From CALGKJ01 sp049322695 (lineage in GTDB: Bacteria; Bacillota; Clostridia; Lutisporales; Lutisporaceae), in the NCBI GenBank assembly GCA_049322695.1, contig JBMORW010000021.1, positions 62,001-126,000 of the forward strand: a stretch of DNA of 64,000 nucleotides. Reading direction: 5' to 3'. Within the stretch, counting starts at the first letter, position 1. Each line of letters begins with the position of its first letter. The notes under the pieces were generated by a model. The model made no database searches. It was given only the letters and a program-made list of their open reading frames with translations, and was not told where the DNA came from. Position numbers and translations under genes: made by a program. Below are positions 17,545 to 26,965 of this stretch, one piece after another.

Positions 17545-17830
17545 CAAAAAACCTCTCATCCAAAAGGACGAGAGGTTTACTCACGCGGTACCACCTTAAA
17601 TATTAAAGGATTTGCAGTTACACAAAGCCTTTAATCACTCTGCAGATACGGGATTATATCCGATATCCCCTTCCGTTTAACGGTGGAAATCCGTCTTGCC
17701 TACTTACATTTCAGCTTGAAACTCCCGAGGGAACTTCAATAAAACTGCCGCTGCAGGCTTCCACCGGTACCTGCTCTCTGTTAGCTTAAGAATTATCTAC
17801 TTTCCTCGTTCACAGTCTTTGTTTTATTTT
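17545..17830 (-). promoter_or_regulatory. T-box leader of pheST
   Basis: Read on the minus strand, the leader has stem I features (AGAGAGCAGG, GGTGGAAGCCTGC), a specifier region GAGTTTCAAG containing the Phe codon TTC, the T-box AAGGTGGTACCGCG at about 17584-17597, and a terminator CCTCTCGTCC / GGATGAGAGG followed by TTTTTTG. Uncharged tRNA-Phe should favour the antiterminator and switch on pheST. Confidence 0.93.
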
Positions 17831-17904
17831 TTACATTTTAGCACTTTTATTTTCCAAATGCAATATATTTATTCTATGATATCTGCACATTCTATTTATG
17901 AAAC

Positions 17905-18639
17905 CTACAGATTTATTCTTTTATCCAGCAAATACTGGGTTGCCGCAAAGCTCAAGCCTCCGCTTATTAGATTCACTATAAGGCCAATCCACAGCACTTG
18001 CGAAACGTTTAAGCCGTCAAAACCAATAATTTTGAGTAATCCAAACTGAATATACGTAAATGTAGCGTTAATTGCAATAAAAATTCCAAAGGCGGCAATC
18101 TTACTGTGTTTACTATTAGAAAGAAGACTTTTGGTTATTGTTATGGATAAATAGATCAAAAGCATCGTTATAACATAACTCAGTATACAATTAGCGATTA
18201 CCAATATAGTCTCATATGTATTTGTTCTTAACAGATCAAAAAGTGCAATCAGTCCATTTTTACCATAGCCCACTCTGCTCATCCCTGCGAGGAAATACAA
18301 AGCAACTATACTAAAAGGCAAAAACTCTATTACAGCCGCCAGCAGTTTTGCTCCAAGAATACTTCTGGCACTTATAGGCAGCGTAAAGGTCAAATAGCCT
18401 GTTTCACTATATAAATCGCTGTTAAGAAATGCAATCCCTCTAATAAAGTACAGCACCATTACTGCTAAGCAGGAAATTACCATTATAAACTTACTGAGTT
18501 CAACACTCAAAACGGGATGTAATCCGAAAAGATCCAGCAGTCCCAGTTTAACAGCTGTGTTTGCTGTTATTAAAGTAATAAGAGCAACGGCATCAAATTT
18601 ATACCGCCCTATCAGCTCATATTTAAGCAGCTTTAGCAT
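17905..18639 (-). CDS. ABC-2 type transporter permease
   Basis: A 244-residue integral membrane protein with about six helices, encoded directly after (1-bp overlap) the ABC ATPase at 18639. Helix-rich segments include AVMVLYFIRGIAFLNS and LPFSIVALYFLAGM; the short motif YLTFTLPISARSILGAKL resembles ABC-2 permeases. Together with the ATPase and the GntR regulator it forms a YtrA-type three-gene operon. Such systems in Firmicutes often respond to cell-envelope stress or antibiotics; the substrate here is unknown. Confidence 0.82.
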   Translation of the reverse strand: MLKLLKYELIGRYKFDAVALITLITANTAVKLGLLDLFGLHPVLSVELSKFIMVISCLAVMVLYFIRGIAFLNSDLYSETGYLTFTLPISARSILGAKLLAAVIEFLPFSIVALYFLAGMSRVGYGKNGLIALFDLLRTNTYETILVIANCILSYVITMLLIYLSITITKSLLSNSKHSKIAAFGIFIAINATFTYIQFGLLKIIGFDGLNVSQVLWIGLIVNLISGGLSFAATQYLLDKRINL

Positions 18640-19334
18640 TACTGAAACACCTCCCTGTATAATTCATCAATAGATTTACCTCTCTCAATTCTCAATTCTT
18701 CTGCATTTCCCTGCAACACAATTTCACCCTGAGAAATAAATGCAACCTCATCAAACAGCCTTTCAACATCCTTAACCAAATGTGTTGACACTATCATGGA
18801 GCTGTCTTCTCTATAATTATTCAATATGGCATCTATTATTTTCTCCCTCGCTACAGGGTCAATGCCTCCTAAGGGCTCATCAAAAATGTACAGCCTTGCC
18901 TGTCTTGATAATATAAGTGTCAATATAAGCTTTTCTGACTCACCTTTTGAAAGTGAAGCCACCTTGCTGATTTCACTGAGCTTCATAAAACCAAGCAATT
19001 CTCTTGCTTTAGCTTTATCAAAGTCTTCATAAAAATCATCGTAGAATGCAATTGCATCCTTTATACTCATCCATTTATAAAGATGATTTGTATCTGGTAA
19101 ATAAGATACCATTGATTTTGTAATAACACCAGGAGTATGACCACTGATTCTTATTTCTCCCGCATTTTGCTTCAAAAGTCCAGCTGCTATCTTCATAAGG
19201 GTTGTCTTGCCGCTTCCGTTTGGTCCCAGAAGTCCAAGTATTTTGCCTTTCTCCAGTGTCAGATTCACATTTTTCAGTGCGGTCTTTGCAAAATAGCTTT
19301 TCGACAGCTTTTCAGCCTTAAATAAAGTTTCCAT
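18639..19334 (-). CDS. ABC transporter ATP-binding protein
   Basis: A 231-residue ATPase: Walker A GLLGPNGSGKTTLMK at about residue 34, a modified signature SLSKGESEK in place of LSGGQ, Walker B RLYIFDEPLGGIDP and the switch histidine in IVSTHLVKD. It energises the permease encoded at 17905-18639. It starts 2 bp after the GntR gene, so all three are translationally coupled. Confidence 0.93.
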   Translation of the reverse strand: METLFKAEKLSKSYFAKTALKNVNLTLEKGKILGLLGPNGSGKTTLMKIAAGLLKQNAGEIRISGHTPGVITKSMVSYLPDTNHLYKWMSIKDAIAFYDDFYEDFDKAKARELLGFMKLSEISKVASLSKGESEKLILTLILSRQARLYIFDEPLGGIDPVAREKIIDAILNNYREDSSMIVSTHLVKDVERLFDEVAFISQGEIVLQGNAEELRIERGKSIDELYREVFQ

Positions 19335-19336
19335 AT

Positions 19337-19705
19337 CTAGTCCTCCTTAGATACATATTGAGATATTACATTAATGATTTCTTCATTGTTGAAGCCCAGA
19401 TCTTTCATTCCTTTTATAAAATAGAAAATCAGCTCCTTTGACATTTCCCTTTTCAACTCCATTACTTTACTGCTGTCTTCTGTTATAAACGTACCCATAC
19501 CTCTCTGGGTATAAGTGACATTTTCTCTTTCCAACTCCTGATAAGCTCTTTGTATGGTATTTGGATTTACCTTCATAGCTTCAGCCATTTCTCTTACAGA
19601 TGACAATTTGTCTCCCCCCTTCAGTTTTCCTGTAACAATGTCCCTTTTGATATGATTCATTATCTGAATATATATAGGTATATTCTCATTGAACTCAATA
19701 CTCAT
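19337..19705 (-). CDS. GntR family regulator, YtrA subfamily
   Basis: A 122-residue protein with a GntR winged helix (residues about 10-75: IYIQIMNHIKRDIVTGKLKGGDKLSSVREMAE, NPNTIQRAYQELERENVTYTQRGMGTFI) and only a short C-terminal helical tail for dimerisation, the architecture of the YtrA subfamily. It is the first gene of the ABC exporter operon. The large palindrome that overlaps its promoter is almost certainly its own operator, giving autoregulation relieved by an unknown inducer. Confidence 0.92.
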   Translation of the reverse strand: MSIEFNENIPIYIQIMNHIKRDIVTGKLKGGDKLSSVREMAEAMKVNPNTIQRAYQELERENVTYTQRGMGTFITEDSSKVMELKREMSKELIFYFIKGMKDLGFNNEEIINVISQYVSKED

Positions 19706-19719
19706 AAGTCACCTCCACA

Positions 19720-19772
19720 TTTGTGTTATAGTGTACTATTTATATAGTACACTATAACACAAATACTGTCAA
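19720..19772 (-). promoter_or_regulatory. Promoter and palindromic operator of the gntR-ABC operon
   Basis: Perfect 20-bp arms (19720-19739 and 19744-19763) around a 4-base spacer; core GTGTTATAGTGTACTAT. On the minus strand the -35 TTGACA (19767-19772) and -10 TACTAT (19744-19749), 17 bp apart, place one operator arm between and over the promoter elements. A bound GntR dimer or tetramer would exclude RNA polymerase. Confidence 0.9.
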
Positions 19773-19811
19773 CAAAAAAATAAAAACTGTCAACTTCTCA
19801 AATGTCAACAG
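19773..19811 (-). terminator. Terminator of the second Tad-like operon
   Basis: Minus-strand hairpin CTGTTGAC / GTTGACAG (two wobble pairs) followed by TTTTTATTTTTTTG. It separates the nine-gene operon from the gntR promoter immediately downstream. Confidence 0.7.
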
Positions 19812-19825
19812 CCATTATCACACTT

Positions 19826-20590
19826 TTATCTTTCTATTTCGCTTCCTCCCAGACTGAAAGCATAGTAGCTTTCATGCTTCCACGGATTAAGTGCAGGCAA
19901 CGGCACTCCCTCCAGCAGCACAATGAAGTTTACACCATCTATGTCATCTGACTTTGAATCAATATCCGAAACCGAAATGTTCACATCATAATATAGACCA
20001 CTGTCAAAATACAGTCTATTGTTTAGAAAAGAGTTGAGCCTTTCTTTTATAAACCCGCTTACCATCTGCTGCCTCTTCTCCTGCAGCAATCCAATATCCT
20101 TATCTCTGAGCCAAATGCCGCTTTCAATATCCATGAGCTGCTCAGACAGTGTAAATCTATAGCTTTTTCCGTTATAGTCCATTTCATAATATTCCGCCTG
20201 CTGCCAGTTGTCATCTACATCAGCTATTAGCAGTCTATCAAAGGCTACAACAGCCTTCATAGGAATATACCTTTTCAAGTTAAGCTGTGCTGCTTCGTCT
20301 TCCTGTATACCAAGATTCCTGAACATCACCCTGTAAAACCAATCAAGCATTTCTTCTTCATTTATGGCTGTGTTTTTTTTGTCATCTCTGCCTATTCCAT
20401 AACCAAAGCCTGCTCTTTCGACCTCAGAGGTTTCGCTGTAGCAGTTATACTTCACTGCTGCGTCCACACCTGCATCTACTGCTCTCTTGTATCTTTCCTT
20501 CATGGTATCCAGATGATCTACGCCTTTACCTGTAAAGATTATCGGGGTTACAAAAGCCAGGAATATTAATATCCATAGTATCCACTTCAA
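19826..20590 (-). CDS. Exported protein of the second Tad-like operon, unknown
   Basis: A 254-residue protein I do not recognise. It begins with one hydrophobic helix (WILWILIFLAFVTPIIFTG, residues 3-21) and then a soluble, charged domain with a hydrophobic-poor profile, including DTMKERYKRAVDAGVDAAVKYN, which resembles the helix-plus-amphipathic-spine layout of TadE/G-type pseudopilins. No G/QxxxE prepilin site is seen. It is the last gene of the operon, 10 bp after the 147-residue protein. A minor-pilin or substrate role is inferred from layout and context. Confidence 0.7.
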   Translation of the reverse strand: MKWILWILIFLAFVTPIIFTGKGVDHLDTMKERYKRAVDAGVDAAVKYNCYSETSEVERAGFGYGIGRDDKKNTAINEEEMLDWFYRVMFRNLGIQEDEAAQLNLKRYIPMKAVVAFDRLLIADVDDNWQQAEYYEMDYNGKSYRFTLSEQLMDIESGIWLRDKDIGLLQEKRQQMVSGFIKERLNSFLNNRLYFDSGLYYDVNISVSDIDSKSDDIDGVNFIVLLEGVPLPALNPWKHESYYAFSLGGSEIER

Positions 20591-20600
20591 TCAAATCACC

Positions 20601-21044
20601 TTATTGTATATATGAGCAGGCTCTGGCAGTAAGCCTGAAGTCATATTTTTTGCCGTTAGGAGTGCCAAAAACACTGTACTCGTACAGCACAGACACCGGA
20701 TGCCTTTTTGTATATACAACTGTTATATTTATCAGATCATATCCCTGGTTTCTTAAATCAGCATCTATGATACTCCAGCCCTCAAGCTTAATTACTTCAG
20801 CAGATTCCTCAAACCTCTCAGCCTTTAAGTACACCTCATATTCTCCGTACTTATCAAGCTTACTGCACATTTCATCGAACACAGATTTATAGATAACCCC
20901 TTTTTTTGCTGCAATCTGAGTATAGGTGTAAACGGTGTTTTCTATATCCTGCTGTGCAAGCTTATAGTTTCTATCCAATACACCAAACATTGAATACCAT
21001 GTAATGACCGGTATTATAATAAGTGCCGCCAGATAATTTTGCAT
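20601..21044 (-). CDS. Small membrane-anchored protein of the second Tad-like operon
   Basis: A 147-residue protein with an N-terminal helix (YLAALIIIPVITWYSMFGVL) and an exported domain of mixed helix and strand (EGWSIIDADLRNQGYDLINITVVYTKRHPVSV). Its size, anchor and position between other anchored proteins look like a pseudopilin. I cannot assign a family. Confidence 0.68.
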   Translation of the reverse strand: MQNYLAALIIIPVITWYSMFGVLDRNYKLAQQDIENTVYTYTQIAAKKGVIYKSVFDEMCSKLDKYGEYEVYLKAERFEESAEVIKLEGWSIIDADLRNQGYDLINITVVYTKRHPVSVLYEYSVFGTPNGKKYDFRLTARACSYIQ

Positions 21045-21065
21045 AACATGCTCCTTTCAACAGCT

Positions 21066-21467
21066 TTACTGCTGTGTAAAAGTTATGAAATCTATTGATG
21101 TACCGCTTTTTTCAACCTTCTTTACGTAATATTTTGCTATATCAACTACATTTGTTATTTTAAGTCCGCCGGTGTCACTGTTGATACTGCTTGAAAAAGT
21201 ATAACTGTTACTGCCTATGCTCACATAAATTTCAACAGTATTCCCCTCTTTACAGTACTGGTTCACAGTACTGATGACTTCATCTCCCTTTACTATGGAG
21301 GGCGCAGTATCCTCTACTCCCGCCTTTACAGAATTGACTGACTGCTGCGTGCTGTCCGCCATAGCCTCCTGCGCCGTCTTCTGAGGATTATATACATTTC
21401 CTATGAAGAAGACTCCAATAGCAGCAACTATCCCCAGAATAAGCAACTTTGACCAAAAGTTATCCAT
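21066..21467 (-). CDS. Small membrane-anchored protein of the second Tad-like operon
   Basis: A 133-residue protein: helix at residues 5-23 (WSKLLILGIVAAIGVFFIG), a polar serine/glutamine-rich linker, and a C-terminal domain with several short strands (VEIYVSIGSNSYTFSSS). No cysteine and no clear prepilin cleavage site. Of the three small anchored proteins it is nearest to the platform genes and is the best candidate for the main fibre or secreted subunit, but that is a guess from layout. Confidence 0.68.
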   Translation of the reverse strand: MDNFWSKLLILGIVAAIGVFFIGNVYNPQKTAQEAMADSTQQSVNSVKAGVEDTAPSIVKGDEVISTVNQYCKEGNTVEIYVSIGSNSYTFSSSINSDTGGLKITNVVDIAKYYVKKVEKSGTSIDFITFTQQ

Positions 21468-21488
21468 GATTTACCTCCTATTATTTTT

Positions 21489-22637
21489 TTATGGCACCAG
21501 ATATGTTGGATTCGCCAAAAGTGTAAGCCCGTATGAAAAATATATTCCTGCAAGCAGAAACATCAGCGCTACCAGTGTTATTGCATACAGACGCTTTGTT
21601 CTTCTTCGTCTTAATCCTCTGATGTCCATCCATTTCTGCTTCTGTTCAGCCATCTCATCCAAATCTTCAATTGAGTCCAGAATTCCCGTATCACATGCCA
21701 GCTTCATTGTTTCAAGCAGCTCGTAAAGATCATCATTATCAACCCTCTCCAGCACTTCATCAAATACCCTGTCAGAAGCACCTTTTTTTATACCTTCCAG
21801 AAGCTTGCTTATTAAAGGTTTATATGCCTCTGTTACCATCTCCATGCTTTCCAGTACATTTCTTACTGAATAGGGGGGAAGGCTCCCGAATATTGAAAAG
21901 GCATATATGCAGTTCAGTACTTCCCACTCCTTTTTATCCTCAATGAGCTTGATTTTCACAAATGCAAGAAAATCAGGCAGCATATAGAAAAGAAGAGAAA
22001 ATAGAAAAATAAATATATAAACCCCATAATCAGACTGCTTTGCCCTAATATACAGCAATTTCTCAAGCAGTCTCTTTGCTACTGTATCCAGATTCTCCTT
22101 GATTTCCAGTCCGCTTTGAGAAATAATATGCTGTATGTATTCCAGATTCATAGCCTTAAGCTTCTTAGCAAAAAGCTCTTTATTATCAATATAGCTATTA
22201 TTGACCAACTCAAAAAGGCTCTTTTCCAATTCTACTGTCTCAGGTACTGTATGTACATGGGTATCGATTGCTGCTTTTTTATAATTTGCATCCTCAATGA
22301 CATGTTCAATCTCAATATTTCCATTAGTTGTGTTCACACTTATAAGTACGGCTAAAGCTATAAGAAATAAAAAAGCCTTACAAATATAAAAATGCTCTAC
22401 TGAAATATTCCAGCCAGCCTTCTCCATAAGTCCGGCCGCTGCATTGTATCTATTGCTTTTATATGCAGGGACTATGATTGGAAACTTCCTGACTGCTTTT
22501 TGCTTGTAACTCCTGAGATAATCACTCTTAAACAGCCTTTTAAGCTTCAAATATCTTATGTACTCAAGCAAAAGAACAATTAATACTGCTATTAAAACAG
22601 CCATGACAGTTATTTGAATTGCAGATGCATAATACAT
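21489..22637 (-). CDS. Diverged TadC-like membrane platform protein
   Basis: A 382-residue protein with membrane helices at about 8-28, 88-102, 205-226 and 355-377, the pattern of Tad/type II F proteins. Between helices 2 and 3 lies an extra domain of about 100 residues, and the cytoplasmic part (ISKLLEGIKKGASDRVFDEVLERVDNDDLYELLETMKLACDTG) matches the position of an F domain with little sequence identity. It follows the TadB-like gene by 25 bp. Assignment rests on topology, neighbours and order. Confidence 0.72.
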   Translation of the reverse strand: MYYASAIQITVMAVLIAVLIVLLLEYIRYLKLKRLFKSDYLRSYKQKAVRKFPIIVPAYKSNRYNAAAGLMEKAGWNISVEHFYICKAFLFLIALAVLISVNTTNGNIEIEHVIEDANYKKAAIDTHVHTVPETVELEKSLFELVNNSYIDNKELFAKKLKAMNLEYIQHIISQSGLEIKENLDTVAKRLLEKLLYIRAKQSDYGVYIFIFLFSLLFYMLPDFLAFVKIKLIEDKKEWEVLNCIYAFSIFGSLPPYSVRNVLESMEMVTEAYKPLISKLLEGIKKGASDRVFDEVLERVDNDDLYELLETMKLACDTGILDSIEDLDEMAEQKQKWMDIRGLRRRRTKRLYAITLVALMFLLAGIYFSYGLTLLANPTYLVP

Positions 22638-22662
22638 TGTATATCTCCTTGCTATTGTTCTG

Positions 22663-23577
22663 TTAATCTTGCTGCTTTCTCATCCAATGAATAAAAAGTG
22701 CCGAAAGATTGCCAATAAAAAACATCAAAGCTTTCATAGTTTGCGCCTCAATGCTTCCATAAACATTTCCCATGTTCATTTCCCTCATTATACTGCCATT
22801 AAACATATGGCTTGCCATTATAAAAAAGTACGGGGATGCAAACATGAACAGCTCTATACCCTTCAGTTCTGCATCGTTATAGCCCTGCTCCACATTCAAT
22901 CTGCTTAATACATTTGTAATACGTCTGAGGTTTCTTTCAAACATATTGCTTTCAGTGTTCTTCTTAACACTTCCGTCATCCGGCTCAGTGTTCTTCATTT
23001 CCTCATAGGGGGTACCGTAGAGCTTACACATTACAAGCAGCATATATAGCATCCTTATCCATGTGTATTGAACATTTTGTCTCAGTTCTGCCGCCTGTTC
23101 TTTTATATTGACTGATTCCAGAGCTTTTCTAAGCCTAAGCATATATGGCCGTGTCTTTTCCGGTCCTTTTGTTTCTGCAGCCTTAACAGCAAGGATAATA
23201 TTGCCCCGATAATGGTTGTAATAGTGCGCAAGCTTTTTACAGCAGCTCGGCAGCTCATTCCTTATTGAAGCTTCCATGCTTTCGAAAACATATTCACTGC
23301 ACAGATAAACAAATATTGCAGTTGAGAATATGGATAATAGCAAATGATACCAGAGTGTATGAAAAAGGCAAAGTGCAAACAGCATGTATAAAACTGCAGT
23401 GGCTGATAAAGCAGTAAATAAGCGAAGGCTCATACTGCGATTCTCCATGGCACTTCTCTGGTTAATTTTGCAAAGCCTTCTGTTTATACTTCTTAACGGA
23501 TAAATCATCAAAATTTTTCTGTTCGCAGCCGATCTGTGTCTCAAATAGCCGTTCTTTCTCTTAAGGTTAAATATCAT
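22663..23577 (-). CDS. Diverged TadB-like membrane platform protein
   Basis: About 304 residues from the ATG at 23577, which overlaps the ATPase stop codon (ATGATATTTAA); an alternative ATG at 23607 would add ten residues. The N-terminus is very basic, two helices follow at about 50-95, and two more lie in the last 70 residues, again F-protein topology. The segment NELPSCCKKLAHYYNHYRGNIILAVKAAE corresponds in place to the conserved F-domain helix. Function as half of a platform is inferred. Confidence 0.7.
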   Translation of the reverse strand: MIFNLKRKNGYLRHRSAANRKILMIYPLRSINRRLCKINQRSAMENRSMSLRLFTALSATAVLYMLFALCLFHTLWYHLLLSIFSTAIFVYLCSEYVFESMEASIRNELPSCCKKLAHYYNHYRGNIILAVKAAETKGPEKTRPYMLRLRKALESVNIKEQAAELRQNVQYTWIRMLYMLLVMCKLYGTPYEEMKNTEPDDGSVKKNTESNMFERNLRRITNVLSRLNVEQGYNDAELKGIELFMFASPYFFIMASHMFNGSIMREMNMGNVYGSIEAQTMKALMFFIGNLSALFIHWMRKQQD

Positions 23578-25330
23578 CTCTACCATTCCCGTTTTTAATA
23601 TCTTCATCTATTTCCTTAATGAGCCTGTCCATATAAGCTTTTGCCTCCTGATTGCCTTTTACCTTTGCCATCATCCTATCTGATGGGTAGTTTACAAACC
23701 TGGCATTTCCATCTGATGCATCAAAAATAGTATTAAGTCTGTACATATTTGACGGATAGCTTTTTATTTGCTGCAAATAAAAAAGCCTCTGTACCTCCGC
23801 ATAGTCTTTTATATCATCAATTTGCCTGCAGTCTGAAGATGAGTATAATGAAACTGGCACAATCTCCACGATTTTTGATATTACCCTACTGCCATTTATA
23901 TTCTCATGCTGAAAAATAATATTTATATAATTTACGATATCCATTACAGCAGACTGTTCAGTCAGATATCTTCCTGTTCCCATCAGCATATTTTTCAATC
24001 TTGGCACAGTAGTATCAGGATTAACAATATGAGTTGTAAACCAAGCAGAAACACTTACAGACTGTACCAGTTGAATAAAAGCAAACAGTGCATTTCCATC
24101 TCTAACCTCACCAAGGTCGGCAACATCAACCGACATTCGAAGAAGCGTCTTTACTGCATCCATAAGACTCTTGTTATTTACTGCCTGAGCTTCTACTATA
24201 CGTTTTTGGGGGTACTTGCGCATTATTTGCTGCTCAAAATAATCCTCGATTGTACCTATATGAAGCGCATCATCAAGTATTTCAAACATAGCCTCCATTT
24301 TGGTTGTCTTTCCGGTGCCCAAAGCACCCTGAATACATATACTTTCTCCGGCTTTTACCAAAGCTGTAGTTATTACACGAAGCTTTCTGCTGTGTTCAAG
24401 CTCCCTGTATGCAGCACCGCTTTTATTAAAAATCCTTATGCAGAGATTCCTTGCGGAGAAATAAGGAGGCTGTGTAACTGTAATTCTTGCTCCATCTGCT
24501 CTGTGACATAGCCTTTCGGGGTTGTTCCTGTCCAACTGTCCAACGCTCTTGTCAAAGGAAATTGCCCTGTCCTGCACCACTCTGGCTTCTTGTTCATCCA
24601 TTCTTAGAAAGCTCAGCCATATTTTTTTATCACACCAGCAGTAAATATATTCACCATTGTTACTGAAGCCCACTTCATTTACATCTGCGTAAGCAAGTAC
24701 ATCCAGACACATCAAACCGAACAGCTTTTCATATATCTTCTGTACTATGATTTCCAGTTTATCATTGAAGCTTATTTCAATTTTTTCTGATTTGAATATA
24801 CCGTATATATCAGTTTCATCATATTCATATCTTTTACTCTCGTAATCCTCTGTAATCCTGTGCTTTTCATAAATGGGATATTTTTGGAGCAGCCTGCCGA
24901 ACGCGCCGTCTCTCCCATTTGCTTCTATTTGCTTATTTACGTGAAGCAGTATGGAAAATTTCTCTTCAGCACTCAGGAGTTCCGGCTGGTTGAAAGGAAT
25001 TATCGAATCTATAAGTCCATATGCTTCCTCCAGCTTGACACCTTCATAAAGCACAGTCTCCACAATATTATCCTCTTCATCTGTCTTATATATAGTAAAA
25101 GCTGTAAGCAGTCCGGTTTTAATGTGTGACTTTATAATATTTCTAGCCTCTCTGTTACCTGAAGTACTACTTTCTTTATACTGCTTAAGCAGCCTAATCA
25201 CTGCATCTTCCTGGTCGTTCTCGGGCTTTTTGTTAATGAACTCCTCAAAACTCTTTTCAATATGCCTGCAGAGCATATTGATTCCGATATGCCTTTTAAT
25301 GATATCTATTTCATGTAAGTACTCTTTCAT
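23567..25330 (-). CDS. Diverged TadA/CpaF-type secretion ATPase
   Basis: A 587-residue ATPase, about 140 longer than the canonical TadA in this window. It keeps Walker A GALGTGKTTKMEAM (about residue 335), an Asp-box-like GTIEDYFEQQ, Walker B DVADLGEVRDGNALFAF and a His-box equivalent SAWFTTHIVNP. The N-terminal 300 residues are mostly unlike CpaF. It is the motor that identifies this operon as a secretion or pilus system. The start overlaps the upstream P-loop gene by 20 bp. Confidence 0.88.
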   Translation of the reverse strand: MKEYLHEIDIIKRHIGINMLCRHIEKSFEEFINKKPENDQEDAVIRLLKQYKESSTSGNREARNIIKSHIKTGLLTAFTIYKTDEEDNIVETVLYEGVKLEEAYGLIDSIIPFNQPELLSAEEKFSILLHVNKQIEANGRDGAFGRLLQKYPIYEKHRITEDYESKRYEYDETDIYGIFKSEKIEISFNDKLEIIVQKIYEKLFGLMCLDVLAYADVNEVGFSNNGEYIYCWCDKKIWLSFLRMDEQEARVVQDRAISFDKSVGQLDRNNPERLCHRADGARITVTQPPYFSARNLCIRIFNKSGAAYRELEHSRKLRVITTALVKAGESICIQGALGTGKTTKMEAMFEILDDALHIGTIEDYFEQQIMRKYPQKRIVEAQAVNNKSLMDAVKTLLRMSVDVADLGEVRDGNALFAFIQLVQSVSVSAWFTTHIVNPDTTVPRLKNMLMGTGRYLTEQSAVMDIVNYINIIFQHENINGSRVISKIVEIVPVSLYSSSDCRQIDDIKDYAEVQRLFYLQQIKSYPSNMYRLNTIFDASDGNARFVNYPSDRMMAKVKGNQEAKAYMDRLIKEIDEDIKNGNGRDDI

Positions 25331-26180
25331 CGTTCTTTACCACCTGTGTGATATTTCTTACCCAATCAAGCAAACCGCCTGTTTTCCGTATCTTTCTGTA
25401 ACAATCAATACCAAGTCTCTCTGATAACATTGTGCAAAGCTCGTCCATCTGCTCTACAAAGCCTGAAGTACCTCTTTCAAGGTTGCTTACAATATATGTA
25501 TAAAGCTTTCTGTTTCTACAGCAAGCTTCAAACAGCATACCATCAAAATCCAAGCCAAAGCAGCAGTCAAAGCCGTATTTACCGCTCAGCCTCCTCAAGT
25601 CCCTGGTATTCTTAGAGCTCATCATGTTGAAAACCGGCACTGTCCTTCTGTCGGTTAAATAGTTGCATATAGGAATCGTACCAGTTTCACTGAAAATATC
25701 ATCCAGCATTATTTCATTCGGTGTCATAACAGCAACTATAATATCAGCTTTATCCAGCAAAGCTTTGTTTTCATTCTTTACACCTGTGACAATATCCGCA
25801 ATGACTATATCATACGCATCCAGGCAGCGCTCCAATACTTTGTCATAAAACTCCATATCTCTTACTGAATAATCTGAGCCAAACCTCGTGCCGGGTATTA
25901 TTGACAATCTGTTATTAATCTGAGTGGCAAATGTTTTCAGCTGCTGTATGTTTATATTGCAGCCGAAGCTTTTCAAATAATCCATTGTATAGCAGATATC
26001 TATTTCATTTTCAAAAAATCTTTCCATATAGCTGTATCTGCCTGAAAAATTTACTATTACCGTCTGCAGGCTGATAAAATACTGCAGTATGATTCCTATA
26101 CCGTCCGCAATAGTGCTGCCTCCTGCCCCATGATTACCCGGAACCCAAACAGTAATAAGCTTACCTTTACCTTTTTTCAT
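25311..26180 (-). CDS. ParA/MinD-like protein with degenerate Walker A
   Basis: A 289-residue protein with the fold-level pattern of MinD/ParA ATPases: a glycine loop PGNHGAGGSTIADGIGIIL at about residues 14-32, a strand ending DIVIADIVTGVKN, and DIIVAVMTPNE. The loop has GGST where ParA proteins have GKTT, so the invariant lysines are absent and ATP hydrolysis is doubtful. It follows the SAF-domain gene by 13 bp and overlaps the ATPase gene. A TadZ-like positioning role is inferred. Confidence 0.72.
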   Translation of the reverse strand: MKKGKGKLITVWVPGNHGAGGSTIADGIGIILQYFISLQTVIVNFSGRYSYMERFFENEIDICYTMDYLKSFGCNINIQQLKTFATQINNRLSIIPGTRFGSDYSVRDMEFYDKVLERCLDAYDIVIADIVTGVKNENKALLDKADIIVAVMTPNEIMLDDIFSETGTIPICNYLTDRRTVPVFNMMSSKNTRDLRRLSGKYGFDCCFGLDFDGMLFEACCRNRKLYTYIVSNLERGTSGFVEQMDELCTMLSERLGIDCYRKIRKTGGLLDWVRNITQVVKNDERVLT

Positions 26181-26193
26181 ACCATCACCTACT

Positions 26194-26898
26194 TTATTGT
26201 TCGCTGGAAACAGGATTCATAGCATTATACCGGTCTGTATAAGATATTTCACTTGGCGGCTGTGAAGAGTCCAAGTATTGCGTCAAAAACAATACCCCTT
26301 CCGCAGCTGCTTCCTTCAAATACTCCTGCTCAAGTAAATTAAGATAAAAAGATAGTGTATTCTCCTGTTTTTTTACAACTACTGCCTTGGAAACAACAAT
26401 ACTGTCAGCTTCCTTGGGCAGAAACAGCTTGACATCGACAATGCTGCCCTCTGTGACCGTTGCAGGTACGGTACCCGGCTGAAACATATGTTCAATCAGC
26501 CTGTCCCCATCCTCATACCATGCATCCGATGACAGGAGATCGGTTGCCAGCACAATTTCATTTTGTACAACATCGTTTTTCAGCCTTTTGCCCTTCAGTG
26601 CTTCCATAGAAGTGACGGCTCCGTAAGGTATAAGCTCTGAAGGCAGAGAAATATATTCAAACCTGCTTGCGTCAGTGATCTCACCGGCTTTTATTAACTC
26701 CTTGGCCCTAACAGCATTTATTGAGCCTTTTCGTTCTGCATTGCTTCCGGCGCTTTGATTTACATGAGACTGAACAACTGTTTCCGTACTTGTCAGACGC
26801 ATAATCATGAAGGCAAATACAAAGGCTGATATTATAATCAGCACAGTTATTGCAGCTTTGAACAAAATAGTACTTTTACTCCTTTTAATATAAACCAT
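26194..26898 (-). CDS. CpaB-like SAF domain protein
   Basis: A 234-residue protein with one N-terminal helix (AAITVLIIISAFVFAFMIM) and an SAF domain (RAKELIKAGEITDASRFEYISLP, then LKGKRLKNDVVQNEIVLATDLL), the layout of CpaB/RcpC. The second half is shorter than in the canonical CpaB of this window. It supports the reading of the operon as Tad-like. It lies 67 bp after the TadZ-like gene. Confidence 0.8.
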   Translation of the reverse strand: MVYIKRSKSTILFKAAITVLIIISAFVFAFMIMRLTSTETVVQSHVNQSAGSNAERKGSINAVRAKELIKAGEITDASRFEYISLPSELIPYGAVTSMEALKGKRLKNDVVQNEIVLATDLLSSDAWYEDGDRLIEHMFQPGTVPATVTEGSIVDVKLFLPKEADSIVVSKAVVVKKQENTLSFYLNLLEQEYLKEAAAEGVLFLTQYLDSSQPPSEISYTDRYNAMNPVSSEQ

Positions 26899-26965
26899 TA
26901 CTATCCTCCTAACAAAATTACAAATTGTCAGTAATCAAAGGAGTTTATATAGTATAAATATTAAC

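Noticed and set aside
16483..17559. Longer pheS start at 17559
   Set aside because: The extra 17 codons overlap the T-box terminator region, whereas the ATG at 17508 has a proper ribosome binding site and family-typical N-terminus.
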